Origin: Helicobacter_B zhangjianzhongii
GTDB taxonomy: Bacteria; Campylobacterota; Campylobacteria; Campylobacterales; Helicobacteraceae
NCBI RefSeq assembly: GCF_030249855.1
Contig: NZ_JANURN010000001.1
Span: 248,001 to 312,000, forward strand
Direction of reading: 5' to 3'
Length of the DNA: 64,000 nt
The notes under the pieces are model-generated. The model had not been told where the DNA came from, searched no databases, and saw only the letters and a program-made list of their open reading frames with translations. The position numbers and the translations under genes are program-made. Below, piece after piece: positions 42,282-51,492 of the stretch. How positions within the stretch are numbered: position 1 is the first letter of the stretch; every line of letters begins with the position of its first letter.

Positions 42282-44219
42282 ATGCGGTTTGTTTGGCTTT
42301 GGGTTTGTTTTGCGGCGGTGCTTTGTGCAAAGACATTGCGCCCTATTGATTTTGAGATTGTCAAAAAAGAGGTATCAAAATCCCCTACATTATTGATCAT
42401 TGGAGGGATACAAGGCGATGAGCCCGGCGGCTTTAATGCGACAAATATTTTTCTCAATCACTACACGATCAAAAATGGCAGCGTCTGGGTAGTCCCTGTG
42501 CTAAATCCACATTCTATGCTACTAAATCATCGTGGAATCTATGATGATATGAATCGCAAGTTTGCACTCATCAACCCAAACGATCCTGAAAAGCCCTTGA
42601 TAGAGCATATCAAAAGTGTCATCAAAGAAGACCAAGTCCAAGCTGTGCTGCATTTACACGATGGGAGTGGGTATTATCGCCCAAGCTTTGAAAGCACACT
42701 TGCTAATCCAAATCGCTGGGGAAACTGCACGGTGATCGATCAAGTTACCTTAGAGGGCGTGAAATTTGGCGAGCTAGAATCTATCGCAAACGCAATGATC
42801 GCGCATATCAACGCACATTTACTAGCCCCAATCCACCGCTATCATTTGCACAACACCCAAACTGCTGAAAAAGACAAAGAAATGCAAAAAGCCCTGACCT
42901 TTTATGCGATCAATCAAGGCAAGCCCGGCTATGCCAATGAAGCGAGCAAGGAGCTTAATGTCGCCCAGCGCGTGTATTATCATTTGCTAGCTATTGACGC
43001 GCTTTTGACACAAATGGGCATAGAGTTTGAGCGGGATTTCACGCTAAGCCCACAAAATGTGCAAAAAGCCATCAAAGATCGCTCCCAGACCTTTGCCCTT
43101 GAAAATCTCCCTGAAATGCCACTTTTTGGCTTGCGTCCTGTGCTTGCTAGCTTCCCTATCCCTAAAGGCAAAAAAGCTAGTGAAATCACCATCATTTCAA
43201 ACAACAAGATTCTAGGGCTTTTGCCTAGGGATAATACACTAGTGCTGAAATATGGCAATAATGTGATGACCAAAATCCTCCCCAAACGCGTGGAGCTCTA
43301 TCAAGGATCAATCAAGCCCCTAGAATCCACAATCGACAAGCAAGCACGAAAAATCTCTGTGGGCGAGCGCGTGCAAATAGCGCGTGAGATAAGCCTACCT
43401 AGCACAATAACACTTGATGATAAGCACACGATGCACCTGCGCGTGGTGGGGCTTGTAGGGAAGGATCCTAGCCACATCACAAAGGCTTCTCTCAACCAAA
43501 ATGCGAGCCTTGATACAGCCGGCAAGCTCTATCGCGCAGAAATCTATATCCAAGAGAAGCTAGAGCCTAGCAATACGCAAGAAAAAGTGGATTCTAGCAA
43601 AGATCATAAAGAGGATCTAGACTTTGCTACTGCACTTCCGCGCGTGCGTGTAAATGTCAATCTAGCCAATATCCGCACGCAAGCAAAAGTGGATTCTAGT
43701 GTCGCTGGTATGGTGCGATGGGGGAGGGAGCTAGAGGTGCTTGATAGCATAGAATCCACACAGGGCAAGTGGCTCAAGGTGCGCTATATTTATACAAGCG
43801 GCACACAGGGGCGTGAGGTTGTAGGCTATATCCTTGCAAGCCTTACAAAGCCAAATAATAGCTCCAAGATAGCGCAAGTGCGTGTCAATCTAGCACATAT
43901 CCGCCAAGAGCCAAGTATCAATGCCAATATCGTGGCAAAAGCACCACGCGGGAGAGTGATGGAGGTGCGATCTACCACAACAGGGCTAGATTCTACGCAA
44001 AATGCCAATACAGAGCAATGGGCGCAAATCCATTATGTTTATAGTGCTAATGGATTAAAGCGCGAGATCAATGGCTATATCCTTGCAAGCTTGCTTGAGC
44101 CATTAGAATCTAGTAAGCCACAAGCTCCTAGTGTGCCAAAGCCCAAAGCCCAAAGAGCCTATAAAGAATACTTTGGCGGTATGATATTGCTTGATTTTGC
44201 CAATAACAATGCGCAATGA
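42282..44219 (+). CDS. csd4: D,L-carboxypeptidase Csd4/Pgp1, with two C-terminal SH3 domains
   Basis: 645 residues; H. pylori Csd4 has about 440. A signal peptide of about 16 residues ends near LCA. The peptidase domain carries GGIQGDEPGG, giving the unusual Gln and the Glu zinc ligands described for Csd4, and HLHDG with the His ligand. It trims tripeptides of peptidoglycan to dipeptides, needed for helical shape. After a spacer containing 12-mer text (KVDSSKD), two SH3b-like repeats follow: VRVNVNLANIRTQ...GYILASL (about residues 465-525) and VRVNLAHIRQEP...GYILASL (about 530-605). These would bind wall peptides. The stop overlaps the next gene. Confidence 0.9.
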   Translation: MRFVWLWVCFAAVLCAKTLRPIDFEIVKKEVSKSPTLLIIGGIQGDEPGGFNATNIFLNHYTIKNGSVWVVPVLNPHSMLLNHRGIYDDMNRKFALINPNDPEKPLIEHIKSVIKEDQVQAVLHLHDGSGYYRPSFESTLANPNRWGNCTVIDQVTLEGVKFGELESIANAMIAHINAHLLAPIHRYHLHNTQTAEKDKEMQKALTFYAINQGKPGYANEASKELNVAQRVYYHLLAIDALLTQMGIEFERDFTLSPQNVQKAIKDRSQTFALENLPEMPLFGLRPVLASFPIPKGKKASEITIISNNKILGLLPRDNTLVLKYGNNVMTKILPKRVELYQGSIKPLESTIDKQARKISVGERVQIAREISLPSTITLDDKHTMHLRVVGLVGKDPSHITKASLNQNASLDTAGKLYRAEIYIQEKLEPSNTQEKVDSSKDHKEDLDFATALPRVRVNVNLANIRTQAKVDSSVAGMVRWGRELEVLDSIESTQGKWLKVRYIYTSGTQGREVVGYILASLTKPNNSSKIAQVRVNLAHIRQEPSINANIVAKAPRGRVMEVRSTTTGLDSTQNANTEQWAQIHYVYSANGLKREINGYILASLLEPLESSKPQAPSVPKPKAQRAYKEYFGGMILLDFANNNAQ

Positions 44220-45022
44220 TACTAGAATCCACAAAATCACCATTTAAAGTGCTAGAAAATGCGGAGTGGCACACATATAGAGCCTACATAATCCGCACCT
44301 TTGCAGGGGAATTTTGCTTGCGTGCAATTATGGATTTTGGAGAGATGCCTAGGCTTGTTGGTATTGAGAGTCAAGCTAGGGTGCTGCAAGAAAATACCTC
44401 GGCGTTTTTAGCTGGGAAGCAGGCGTTGCACGCGCTGTTGTTTGGGGCTAGGGGCTGTGGCAAAAGCTCTTTAATCAAGGCGACCTTGCTACCCTATTTG
44501 CTAGATTCTAGCTCGCCTTTGCGTGTGCTAGAGCTTGATAGCAAGGATATTTGCTTGCTGCCTTTGGTGTTTGATAGCCTGCGTGATTTGCCATATCGCT
44601 TTATTGTCTTTTGCGATGATATAGCATTCAATCAAGGCGATCCAAGCTACAAAAGCCTAAAAAGCACTTTGCAAGGCTCGCTTGAAGCAAGGGCTAGCAA
44701 TATCTTGCTCTATGCTACCTCTAATCTCCGCAGACTGCTAGAATCCACTTCCTTGCGTGCAGGCAGTAGCCTTCCCCCAAGCAATGAGCTAGTCCAAGAA
44801 GAGCTGGCTTTAAGCGAGCGATTTGGCTTGCAGATTGGATTCTATGATATTGGCACACAAGAATATCTAGCACATATCGCACGGCTTTTAGATGATGAAA
44901 CGATTTTGCTAGAAGCAAGCCCTGTGCGACAGAGCGCGCTTAATTTTGCTGCTAAAATCGGTGGCAGAAATGCGCGTATAGCTGAAGAGTTTGCCATAGC
45001 GTGGCGCAACAAAAGCCTATAA
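44216..45022 (+). CDS. DUF815-family P-loop ATPase
   Basis: 268 residues. Walker A FGARGCGKSS near residues 80-89 and a Walker-B-like FIVFCDD; YATSNLRRLL fits the sensor region. The family looks like a AAA+ helper ATPase of unknown function. The first residues (ILESTKSPF) are a translated 12-mer, so the motif lies at the start codon. ATGA overlap with csd4 indicates coupling. It is the counterpart of HP1074. Confidence 0.8.
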   Translation: MILESTKSPFKVLENAEWHTYRAYIIRTFAGEFCLRAIMDFGEMPRLVGIESQARVLQENTSAFLAGKQALHALLFGARGCGKSSLIKATLLPYLLDSSSPLRVLELDSKDICLLPLVFDSLRDLPYRFIVFCDDIAFNQGDPSYKSLKSTLQGSLEARASNILLYATSNLRRLLESTSLRAGSSLPPSNELVQEELALSERFGLQIGFYDIGTQEYLAHIARLLDDETILLEASPVRQSALNFAAKIGGRNARIAEEFAIAWRNKSL

Positions 45023-45101
45023 AACTAGAATCCAAAAAAGCAAGAGAAAAGCAAAAAGCAGGAAATACAAGAATACAGACGAGCCCCCCTCCATACTCCC
45101 C

Positions 45102-45812
45102 TTAATCTCTGTTAGATAAACCGATGAGAGAGAGCAGGCTCATAAAGATATTGTAGAAGTCAAGATACAGGCTAATCGCCGCATCGACAGGGCTAGAGTA
45201 AAGCCCGCGGATAATATTTTGCGTATCATACGCCACATACACGCTAAAGAGAATCACCACCGCACTTGAAATTATTACTTGAAACATAGAGCTTCCAAGA
45301 AATAGATTCACAAGTGAGCCGATAAATACGACAATCAACGCGACAAAAAGCATTGTCCCCATACTTGCTAAATCTTTGCGTGTCCTAATACCAAAGATAC
45401 TCATCGCGCCAAAGACAATTGTCGTCATTGCAAATGCCATCACCACAGCTCCGGCTCCCGCTTTTGCCGCTACCATAGCCACAAGTGGAGTAGCCACCAA
45501 GCCTGTAAGTGTGGTAAAGATAAAGAGCATTGCGATATTAAGTCCGGGTTTTGAGCGAGAAAACATAAGCCCAAAGAGTGCTGCAATCTCAATGATGAAA
45601 AGTATCATACGATTTTCAAACACAAACTGAAGATTGTAAAAGCCAATTACCGCGCCAACAAAAGCGAAAAACAAGCTCGCTCCAAAGAAAATGTAAGTTA
45701 TCCTTACAAACTTCACAAGCGCATTATCTTGTGCTGCTGCTTTTTCAGCAGAGATATTTACATTGCTTGTATCACTTGCATTGTTTGTATAGTTTCTATC
45801 ATAAAGTCCCAT
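45102..45812 (-). CDS. Bax inhibitor-1/YccA-family membrane protein
   Basis: 236 residues with seven membrane helices after a soluble N-terminus of about 35 residues. The family opening (LVKFVRITYIFFGASLFFAF) and the end (DTQNIIRGLYSSPVDAAISLYLDFYNIF) are well conserved. Bacterial members are pH-gated calcium leak channels or FtsH modulators. AAAAGGAG and a TATAAT at 45849-45844 give it its own promoter. Confidence 0.92.
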   Translation of the reverse strand: MGLYDRNYTNNASDTSNVNISAEKAAAQDNALVKFVRITYIFFGASLFFAFVGAVIGFYNLQFVFENRMILFIIEIAALFGLMFSRSKPGLNIAMLFIFTTLTGLVATPLVAMVAAKAGAGAVVMAFAMTTIVFGAMSIFGIRTRKDLASMGTMLFVALIVVFIGSLVNLFLGSSMFQVIISSAVVILFSVYVAYDTQNIIRGLYSSPVDAAISLYLDFYNIFMSLLSLIGLSNRD

Positions 45813-45843
45813 TAGTATCTCCTTTTGATGAAATGGACTAGGA

Positions 45844-45849
45844 TTATAT
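45844..45849 (-). promoter_or_regulatory. -10 box for the BI-1 gene
   Basis: TATAAT on the minus strand, 32 bases before the start codon. Confidence 0.55.
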
Positions 45850-45880
45850 AGTATTTATCTAAATAATCACGCACGCGTTA

Positions 45881-48352
45881 CTAGCCGCGCTTAAAGACTT
45901 CCGCAAACACATCGTGTATGGTTTGCACAGGGATTATTGTGAGATGATCAAGCACTTCCTTTGGGATTTCTTTTAGATCTCGTTCATAGTTTTTTGCCGG
46001 GATTAGGGCGCGTTTGATCCCAGCTTTGTGTGCGGCGATAAGCTTTTCTTTGAGTCCGCCAATTTGCAAGACATCGCCTGTGAGTGTTAGCTCACCTGTC
46101 ATAGCGATCTCACCGCTTATAGGCTTCTCACAGAGGATTGATGCAATCACACACGCCATAGCGATCCCTGCACTTGGACCATCTTTGGGTGTAGCTCCCT
46201 CTGGCAAGTGGAGATGGATATTGTATTGATTATACATAGGACCTTTTGCTTTATCTTTAGATTTTATTTTAGATTCTAGCTCACCACTCTCAAGCAGCAC
46301 CTTTACCACAGAGTGCGCGATTTGCGCGGATTCTTTCATCACATCACCTAGACTTCCTGTAAGTCTAAGCTCGCCTGTGCCTTTTAGCTTTATGGCTTCG
46401 ATTTTTAGGACATCGCCGCCTACGCTTGTCCAAGCAAGCCCATTGATGATCCCTATACGCGCTTTTTTGTTTGACTGCTCGATCTCAAAGACAACTTTAT
46501 CTAAGAAGTCTGGGATCTGCTTTGGCGTGAGCTTAATGGGCGTGAAATCTTCATCTTGCAGCACTTTAGTAGCGACTTTTCGCAAAATCGCAGAGATTTG
46601 CCGGCGCAAGTTTCGCACGCCTGCTTCGCGCGTGTATCGCTCGATCAGCACACGCACGCTCTCTTTGCTAAATTGGATTTGCTTGTCGGTAAGCCCGTGC
46701 TTTTTCAGCTCTTGAGGGATTAGGTATTTATGCGCGATTTGCTCTTTTTCTTGCGGGGTGTAGCTAGAGATAGAGATAAATTCCATTCTATCGCGCAAGG
46801 GGGCTGGGATTTGGGCGATGTCATTTGCTGTGGCGATAAAAATCACTTGCGATAAATCAATGCTGAAATTTGTGTAATAATCGCGGAATTCGACATTTTG
46901 CTCTGGGTCTAAAATCTCTAGTAGCACGCTTGTAGGATCGCCTCTCACACCACGCGCGATTTTATCGATCTCATCAAGCACGACTACGGGATTCATTTCT
47001 TTTGCTTCAATGAGTCCTTGCACAATGCGCCCGGGCATAGCCCCGATATAAGTGCGCCTATGTCCGCGCAGCTCATTGACATCTTCTAGCCCACCTAGCG
47101 CGATACGCACAAGCGGGCGGGATATGGCTTTGGCGATGGAGTTTGCAAGGCTTGTTTTCCCCACGCCCGGAGGTCCATAAAAGCACAAAATCGTGCCTTT
47201 GGACTTTTGACTCTCTGTGTCGCGGTTTTTTGTCTTTTTGGCATTTGCTTTGGCATTTTTGGCGAGCAATTCACGCACCGCAAAATACTCGATAATGCGC
47301 TCTTTGGGCTTGGTTAAAGAGTAGTGATCTAGATCAAGTTGTTTAGCGACATTTTTGATAGATAGCTCGCCTTTAGCATAGCTACCAAAGGGGATTTCTA
47401 GCACCCACTCGACATAGTTTTGTAGCAAATTCGCATCAGCACTATCTTGGTGCATTTTAGATAGGCGGTTGATTTGCTTTTTTATCTCTTTGTAGGCATC
47501 TTCATTGAGAAATTGCTTTATGGATTCTAGCTTTTTGGCAAATTCATCAAGCTCTTCATCGCGCTGCTTATCGACTCCTAGCTCCTTTTGGATCTGGCGC
47601 ATTTGCTCTTTTAAGAAATATTCGCGATTGGTTTGCTCAAGCTTATCATGCACGCGCGATTTGATTTCTTTTTGGAGTTTTTGGGCTTGGATTTCTTGCG
47701 TTACAAAATCGATCAACATCATCATTCGCTCTTCGATATTATCGCTTGCAAAGAGTTTATACGCTTCTGCTGGTTTTAGGCGCAAGGTCGATGCGACAAG
47801 ATCGATGACGCGATTTGGGTCATTGGTCTCTTCAAGCGTTTTTAGCATTTCTGGGGGGAAGTGGCTGATATTGGCGTAGTTTTGGACATTTTCTAGGAGA
47901 AATTTCATCATCGCTTCAACACGCACTTGGTTGTAGTCTTGATACTCGATAATCTCAACAATAGCTTCAATCACGCTATCGTCTTCCTCGCTAGTTTGTG
48001 GCTCTAGAGCGATCACTTTAGTGATAGCCATCCCTTGCAAGAGGATCTTCACGCGCCCATCAGGCAAGGACACTTTGCGTAAAATCTTGCACACCACACC
48101 CACATCATAAAATGGCATTGCACTAGAATCCACTTTTTCATCACTATTGGATTCTGGGCTGGATTCTGCCTTTTGGCAGCACACTAGCACAAGGTCATTG
48201 CGCTCTAGTGCGACATTTGCTGCTGCGATATTTTTCTGCCCTTGTGTGAAAATAGGGGCAATCGCAAAGGGATAGGTAAAATCCTCCTCTACAATCACAG
48301 GAAGAGTAGGGGGGACAGGAAGAGTGGGGGGGAAATGTTGCGGATTTTGCAT
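45881..48352 (-). CDS. lon: ATP-dependent protease Lon
   Basis: 823 residues. The N-terminal substrate domain, a coiled coil, the AAA+ module (GPPGVGKTSLANS, VVLDEIDKIARG) and the protease domain with the catalytic Ser in KDGPSAGIAMA and the Lys in the GGLKEKLIAAHKAG region. It degrades damaged proteins. The N-terminus has a small duplication (FPPTLPVPPTLPV) made of two C-rich blocks, one a C7 run, which could slip. A 12-mer near 48124 lies in the substrate domain. AAGGAG precedes the ATG. Confidence 0.97.
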   Translation of the reverse strand: MQNPQHFPPTLPVPPTLPVIVEEDFTYPFAIAPIFTQGQKNIAAANVALERNDLVLVCCQKAESSPESNSDEKVDSSAMPFYDVGVVCKILRKVSLPDGRVKILLQGMAITKVIALEPQTSEEDDSVIEAIVEIIEYQDYNQVRVEAMMKFLLENVQNYANISHFPPEMLKTLEETNDPNRVIDLVASTLRLKPAEAYKLFASDNIEERMMMLIDFVTQEIQAQKLQKEIKSRVHDKLEQTNREYFLKEQMRQIQKELGVDKQRDEELDEFAKKLESIKQFLNEDAYKEIKKQINRLSKMHQDSADANLLQNYVEWVLEIPFGSYAKGELSIKNVAKQLDLDHYSLTKPKERIIEYFAVRELLAKNAKANAKKTKNRDTESQKSKGTILCFYGPPGVGKTSLANSIAKAISRPLVRIALGGLEDVNELRGHRRTYIGAMPGRIVQGLIEAKEMNPVVVLDEIDKIARGVRGDPTSVLLEILDPEQNVEFRDYYTNFSIDLSQVIFIATANDIAQIPAPLRDRMEFISISSYTPQEKEQIAHKYLIPQELKKHGLTDKQIQFSKESVRVLIERYTREAGVRNLRRQISAILRKVATKVLQDEDFTPIKLTPKQIPDFLDKVVFEIEQSNKKARIGIINGLAWTSVGGDVLKIEAIKLKGTGELRLTGSLGDVMKESAQIAHSVVKVLLESGELESKIKSKDKAKGPMYNQYNIHLHLPEGATPKDGPSAGIAMACVIASILCEKPISGEIAMTGELTLTGDVLQIGGLKEKLIAAHKAGIKRALIPAKNYERDLKEIPKEVLDHLTIIPVQTIHDVFAEVFKRG

Positions 48353-48373
48353 TCTTGCTCCTTAAAGAGATAA

Positions 48374-49042
48374 TTACCAATTAAACATACGCACATATTC
48401 AGGTATGTAAGATGGCTTGGGCTTGGCGTTAGATTCTAGGTCATCATCGATTCTATCAAGGTATTTTTGCACTGCTTCGGGCTTTTTTTGCTTTTTATAG
48501 ACATTGACAATCCCCCTATTAAGCTCATTTTGCCCTAGCACAAAGCGCACTTGCATTGTCTGCACGAAAGGCACATACCGACTTGTAGGATATTTATCTA
48601 AAAAATCATCAAAGGCAGAGAGAGAGTCAGAGAAAAACTCCTGATCTTTACTAGAGTTCTTAATCCCATAGTAGCGACTTTGGAGTTTTAAGTAGGTGAT
48701 ATAATCAGCATTTTTTGCCGTGCCAAAACGCTTCAAATACTCATCAAAATAAAATTCTGCGAGCAAATACTCCTCTTTTCTTATGTGAGCCTGCCCTAAA
48801 ATCAGCATAGCTTCTGGTAGCAAGGGGGAGTTGATATGCTCACTTTGCAATGACGCATAGAAATTATCCGCGCCTTCTAGATTCCCAAATTTTATTTCTT
48901 TGATGATGTTTTGATACCAATATGTCGCTGGTTTATTAAACTCATTTTTGTCTTTTTTATCACAAGCACTAAAGACAACACAAGCGGCAAGCGCACCACA
49001 CTGCAATACACAAAAACGAAAAAGCCTTTTATCAAATCGCAT
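48374..49042 (-). CDS. bamD: Outer-membrane assembly lipoprotein BamD
   Basis: 222 residues. Signal peptide with lipobox FSAC (Cys near residue 27), then tetratricopeptide-type helices (LPEAMLILGQAHIRKEEYLLAEFYFDEYL split over two repeats). It helps BamA insert barrel proteins in the outer membrane. The gene precedes lon by 21 bases in the same direction and has a TATAAT at 49077-49072. Confidence 0.88.
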   Translation of the reverse strand: MRFDKRLFRFCVLQCGALAACVVFSACDKKDKNEFNKPATYWYQNIIKEIKFGNLEGADNFYASLQSEHINSPLLPEAMLILGQAHIRKEEYLLAEFYFDEYLKRFGTAKNADYITYLKLQSRYYGIKNSSKDQEFFSDSLSAFDDFLDKYPTSRYVPFVQTMQVRFVLGQNELNRGIVNVYKKQKKPEAVQKYLDRIDDDLESNAKPKPSYIPEYVRMFNW

Positions 49043-49071
49043 ACATTACCTTAGAGAGTGAGAGTGTGCGC

Positions 49072-49077
49072 ATTATA
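49072..49077 (-). promoter_or_regulatory. -10 box for bamD-lon
   Basis: TATAAT on the minus strand, about 30 bases before the bamD start. Confidence 0.55.
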
Positions 49078-49144
49078 CACTAGATTCAATAACCACCGCT
49101 TCGCGCTTAAATAGCTGCTTGGCTAGATTTGCTTAAGCAAGATT

Positions 49145-49933
49145 CTAGCGTTTGAGAGAATTAACCGTTTGGAGCATTGCATCGGCTGTTTGGATTGTTT
49201 TGGAGTTTGCCTCATAGGCTCTTTGTCCGGTGATGAGATCTGTCATCTCCTCTACAAGCTTGACATTACTTAGCTCTAAAAAGCCCTGCCTAAGTGCGCC
49301 AAAGCCCTCTGTGCTAGCCACGCCTACAATCGCATCGCCGGAAGCATTGGTGTTTAGAAACAAATTATCCCCCAAAGAGTGCAGCCCTGCTGGGTTTATG
49401 AAATTTGCCACTTCGATTTGCCCTATCACATTGCTTACGCCATTATTTGCCTGCACGACACTCACCGTGCCATCTGTGCCGATATTGATTTGTGTGGCAT
49501 CTTGGGGGATAGTGATTTGGGGCTGGAGAAGATAGCCCTGCGCGGTTACGATATTGCCATTATCATCAAGTTTAAACCCTCCATCTCTTGTATAGGCGAT
49601 TGTGCCATCAGGCAGCTGGATCTGGAAAAAGCCCTTGCCCTCAATGGCTACATCAAGGTTGTTTTCTGTCTCTTTGGGGCTACCTTGGGAAAACATTTTT
49701 TGCACAGCACCCGGGCGCACGCCAAGCCCCACTTCTATACCCGTGGGGGAGAGTGTCGTCTCGCTTGTGGCGGTGCCGGCGTATTGGAGCGTTTGGTAAA
49801 AGAGATCATTAAACTCAGCTCTTTGCTTCTTATAGCCGGTGGTATTGACATTGGCGATGTTGTTTGAGGTGGTATCAATCTGTAACTGCTGTCCTAGCAT
49901 ACCTGTGGTGGCGGTATAGAGTGAGCGCATCAT
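49145..49933 (-). CDS. flgG: Flagellar distal rod protein FlgG
   Basis: 262 residues from the ATG at 49933, exactly the usual length; AAAGGA lies upstream. The N-terminal rod motif (MMRSLYTATTGMLGQQ, TTSNNIANVNTTGYK) and the C-terminal SNVKLVEEMTDLITGQRAYE are diagnostic. It forms the distal rod of the flagellar motor and is exported by the flagellar system without a cleaved signal. Confidence 0.96.
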   Translation of the reverse strand: MMRSLYTATTGMLGQQLQIDTTSNNIANVNTTGYKKQRAEFNDLFYQTLQYAGTATSETTLSPTGIEVGLGVRPGAVQKMFSQGSPKETENNLDVAIEGKGFFQIQLPDGTIAYTRDGGFKLDDNGNIVTAQGYLLQPQITIPQDATQINIGTDGTVSVVQANNGVSNVIGQIEVANFINPAGLHSLGDNLFLNTNASGDAIVGVASTEGFGALRQGFLELSNVKLVEEMTDLITGQRAYEANSKTIQTADAMLQTVNSLKR

Positions 49934-50058
49934 TTGCAATCCTTTGGGCGCGAAGTTTAAACACCCAAAGGCTAAAGCAAAAAAAGTTCCTAAATTTGTC
50001 ACCTAAATTTGCTCTATGTTTTGTGGCAGGAGTATCGGCAGTGATTTGGGGCTTTAGC

Positions 50059-51063
50059 CTAGCGCACAAGCAAGCGATAAGCAAGAATATAAGCGATGAT
50101 AAATACTAGGCAAGTAAGCATAAGCGCAGAAGTGTTGGCATAAAAAAATGTCGCTAGGATAATAAAGGGTGCATTGGCACAGATGAGTATAAAAGAGGTT
50201 AAAGGATTGTTGCCTAGCTTTTTGAAAAGGAGTGTATGAAAATGCGCAGAATCAGGCTGCATTGCTTCTTTTTTATCAATCACTTTGCGCCTTAGTATTG
50301 AAAATAAGACTTCCCAAACTGGATAAATCATCACGCAAAACCCATACCAAGGGCTAACGATAGAAGATGGCTCTTGTGTGAGTAGCACAAGCATCACGGC
50401 TAAAAAAAATCCTATGAGATATGCGCCACCATCGCCTAAAAATACCTTGCCCTTGGGAAAATTTAGCACCAAAAATCCCAGAATCGCACTTAGCAAAATC
50501 GCGCACCCAATGGCAATGGGAAGCATATCTACCTGCTTTGCTATGATGATAATCGACACACACACACACGCCGCCACGCCGCCACTTAAGCCATTAAAGC
50601 CATCGATGATATTCATCGCATTACACACGCCAACAACTGCAAACACCCCAAACGCCACGCCTAGCACATAAACAAACTCAAACCCAAGTCCCAAGTCCCT
50701 AAGCCACGCATTTTCCATAGCTACACACGCCACGCTTGCGCCAAAGCATTGGATAAGCAAGCGAAGCTTGGGGCTAAGAGACACCCCCATATCCTCCACA
50801 AATCCGCTAGCAAATATCACCAAACACGCCACGATAAAATACACCCACGCACTAGAAAGTAGCCCAAATGAAGCAAACCCTACTAGCACGCCTACTAGCA
50901 CGCCAAGACCACCAGCACGAGAAGTAGGGCGATAGTGGAATCTCTGTGGTTTGGAAGAGCTACTAGAATCCACAAAAAGCTGATATTTCTTGCTAATGAG
51001 TATCACCCCTTGTAGCACTAAAAAAGAGAGAAAAAACACAAGCAAATACAGCAAAATCCACAT
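50059..51063 (-). CDS. wecA: WecA/MraY-family polyprenyl-phosphate sugar-1-phosphate transferase
   Basis: 334 residues with about 11 membrane helices. Signature loops: NAMNIIDGFNGLSGG, FLGDGGAYLIGF, and PDSAHFHTLLFKK near the C-terminus, the His-rich loop expected of WecA. It moves a GlcNAc-1-phosphate-like unit to undecaprenyl phosphate and so starts O-antigen synthesis. The last 247 bases occur again, inverted, at 51183-51429 with a different version of the loop before PDS. A 12-mer near 50966 encodes part of VDSSSSS. Confidence 0.88.
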   Translation of the reverse strand: MWILLYLLVFFLSFLVLQGVILISKKYQLFVDSSSSSKPQRFHYRPTSRAGGLGVLVGVLVGFASFGLLSSAWVYFIVACLVIFASGFVEDMGVSLSPKLRLLIQCFGASVACVAMENAWLRDLGLGFEFVYVLGVAFGVFAVVGVCNAMNIIDGFNGLSGGVAACVCVSIIIIAKQVDMLPIAIGCAILLSAILGFLVLNFPKGKVFLGDGGAYLIGFFLAVMLVLLTQEPSSIVSPWYGFCVMIYPVWEVLFSILRRKVIDKKEAMQPDSAHFHTLLFKKLGNNPLTSFILICANAPFIILATFFYANTSALMLTCLVFIIAYILAYRLLVR

Positions 51064-51182
51064 ATCCTAGAGCCTTGAGTAATATAATCACAACACAAAG
51101 GCTGGATTCTAGCAAAGCCTTACTATATGCTCCCTTAAAGGCATAGAATCCAAACGCGGATTCTAGTAAATTTAGTTATGAA

Positions 51183-51448
51183 AAGTCTTATTTTCAATAC
51201 TAAGAAAAAAACTCGCTGGGAAATCCCCTATGCAGCCAGACTCCAAACACTTCCATATGCTCCTTTTCAAAAAGCTAGGCAACAATCCTTTAACCTCTTT
51301 TATACTCATCTGTGCCAATGCACCCTTTATTATCCTAGCGACATTTTTTTATGCTAACACTTCTGCGCTTATGCTTACTTGCTTAGTCTTTATCATCGCC
51401 TATATTCTTGCTTATCGCTTGCTTGTGCAAAATAATCCACACAAATAA
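51183..51448 (+). pseudogene. Inverted partial copy of the wecA 3' end with a variant loop
   Basis: The reading frame LFSILRKKLAGKSP-MQPDSKHFHMLLFKK... to RLLVQNNPHK matches the last 80 or so residues of the neighbouring WecA protein. The first 20 bases and the last roughly 170 bases are almost identical to the functional gene; the stretch between encodes RKKLAGKSP where WecA has RRKVIDKKEA, and the frame is kept. It has no 5' part; an in-frame stop lies at 51179. It may be a silent 3' cassette or a relic of gene conversion. Confidence 0.8.
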
Positions 51449-51453
51449 TATGC

Positions 51454-51459
51454 TACAAT
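51454..51459 (+). promoter_or_regulatory. -10 box for the maf gene
   Basis: TACAAT 34 bases before the ATG of the motility accessory factor. Confidence 0.45.
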
Positions 51460-51492
51460 TCCCGCTATAACACCCACTTAATAAGGCTCTCT

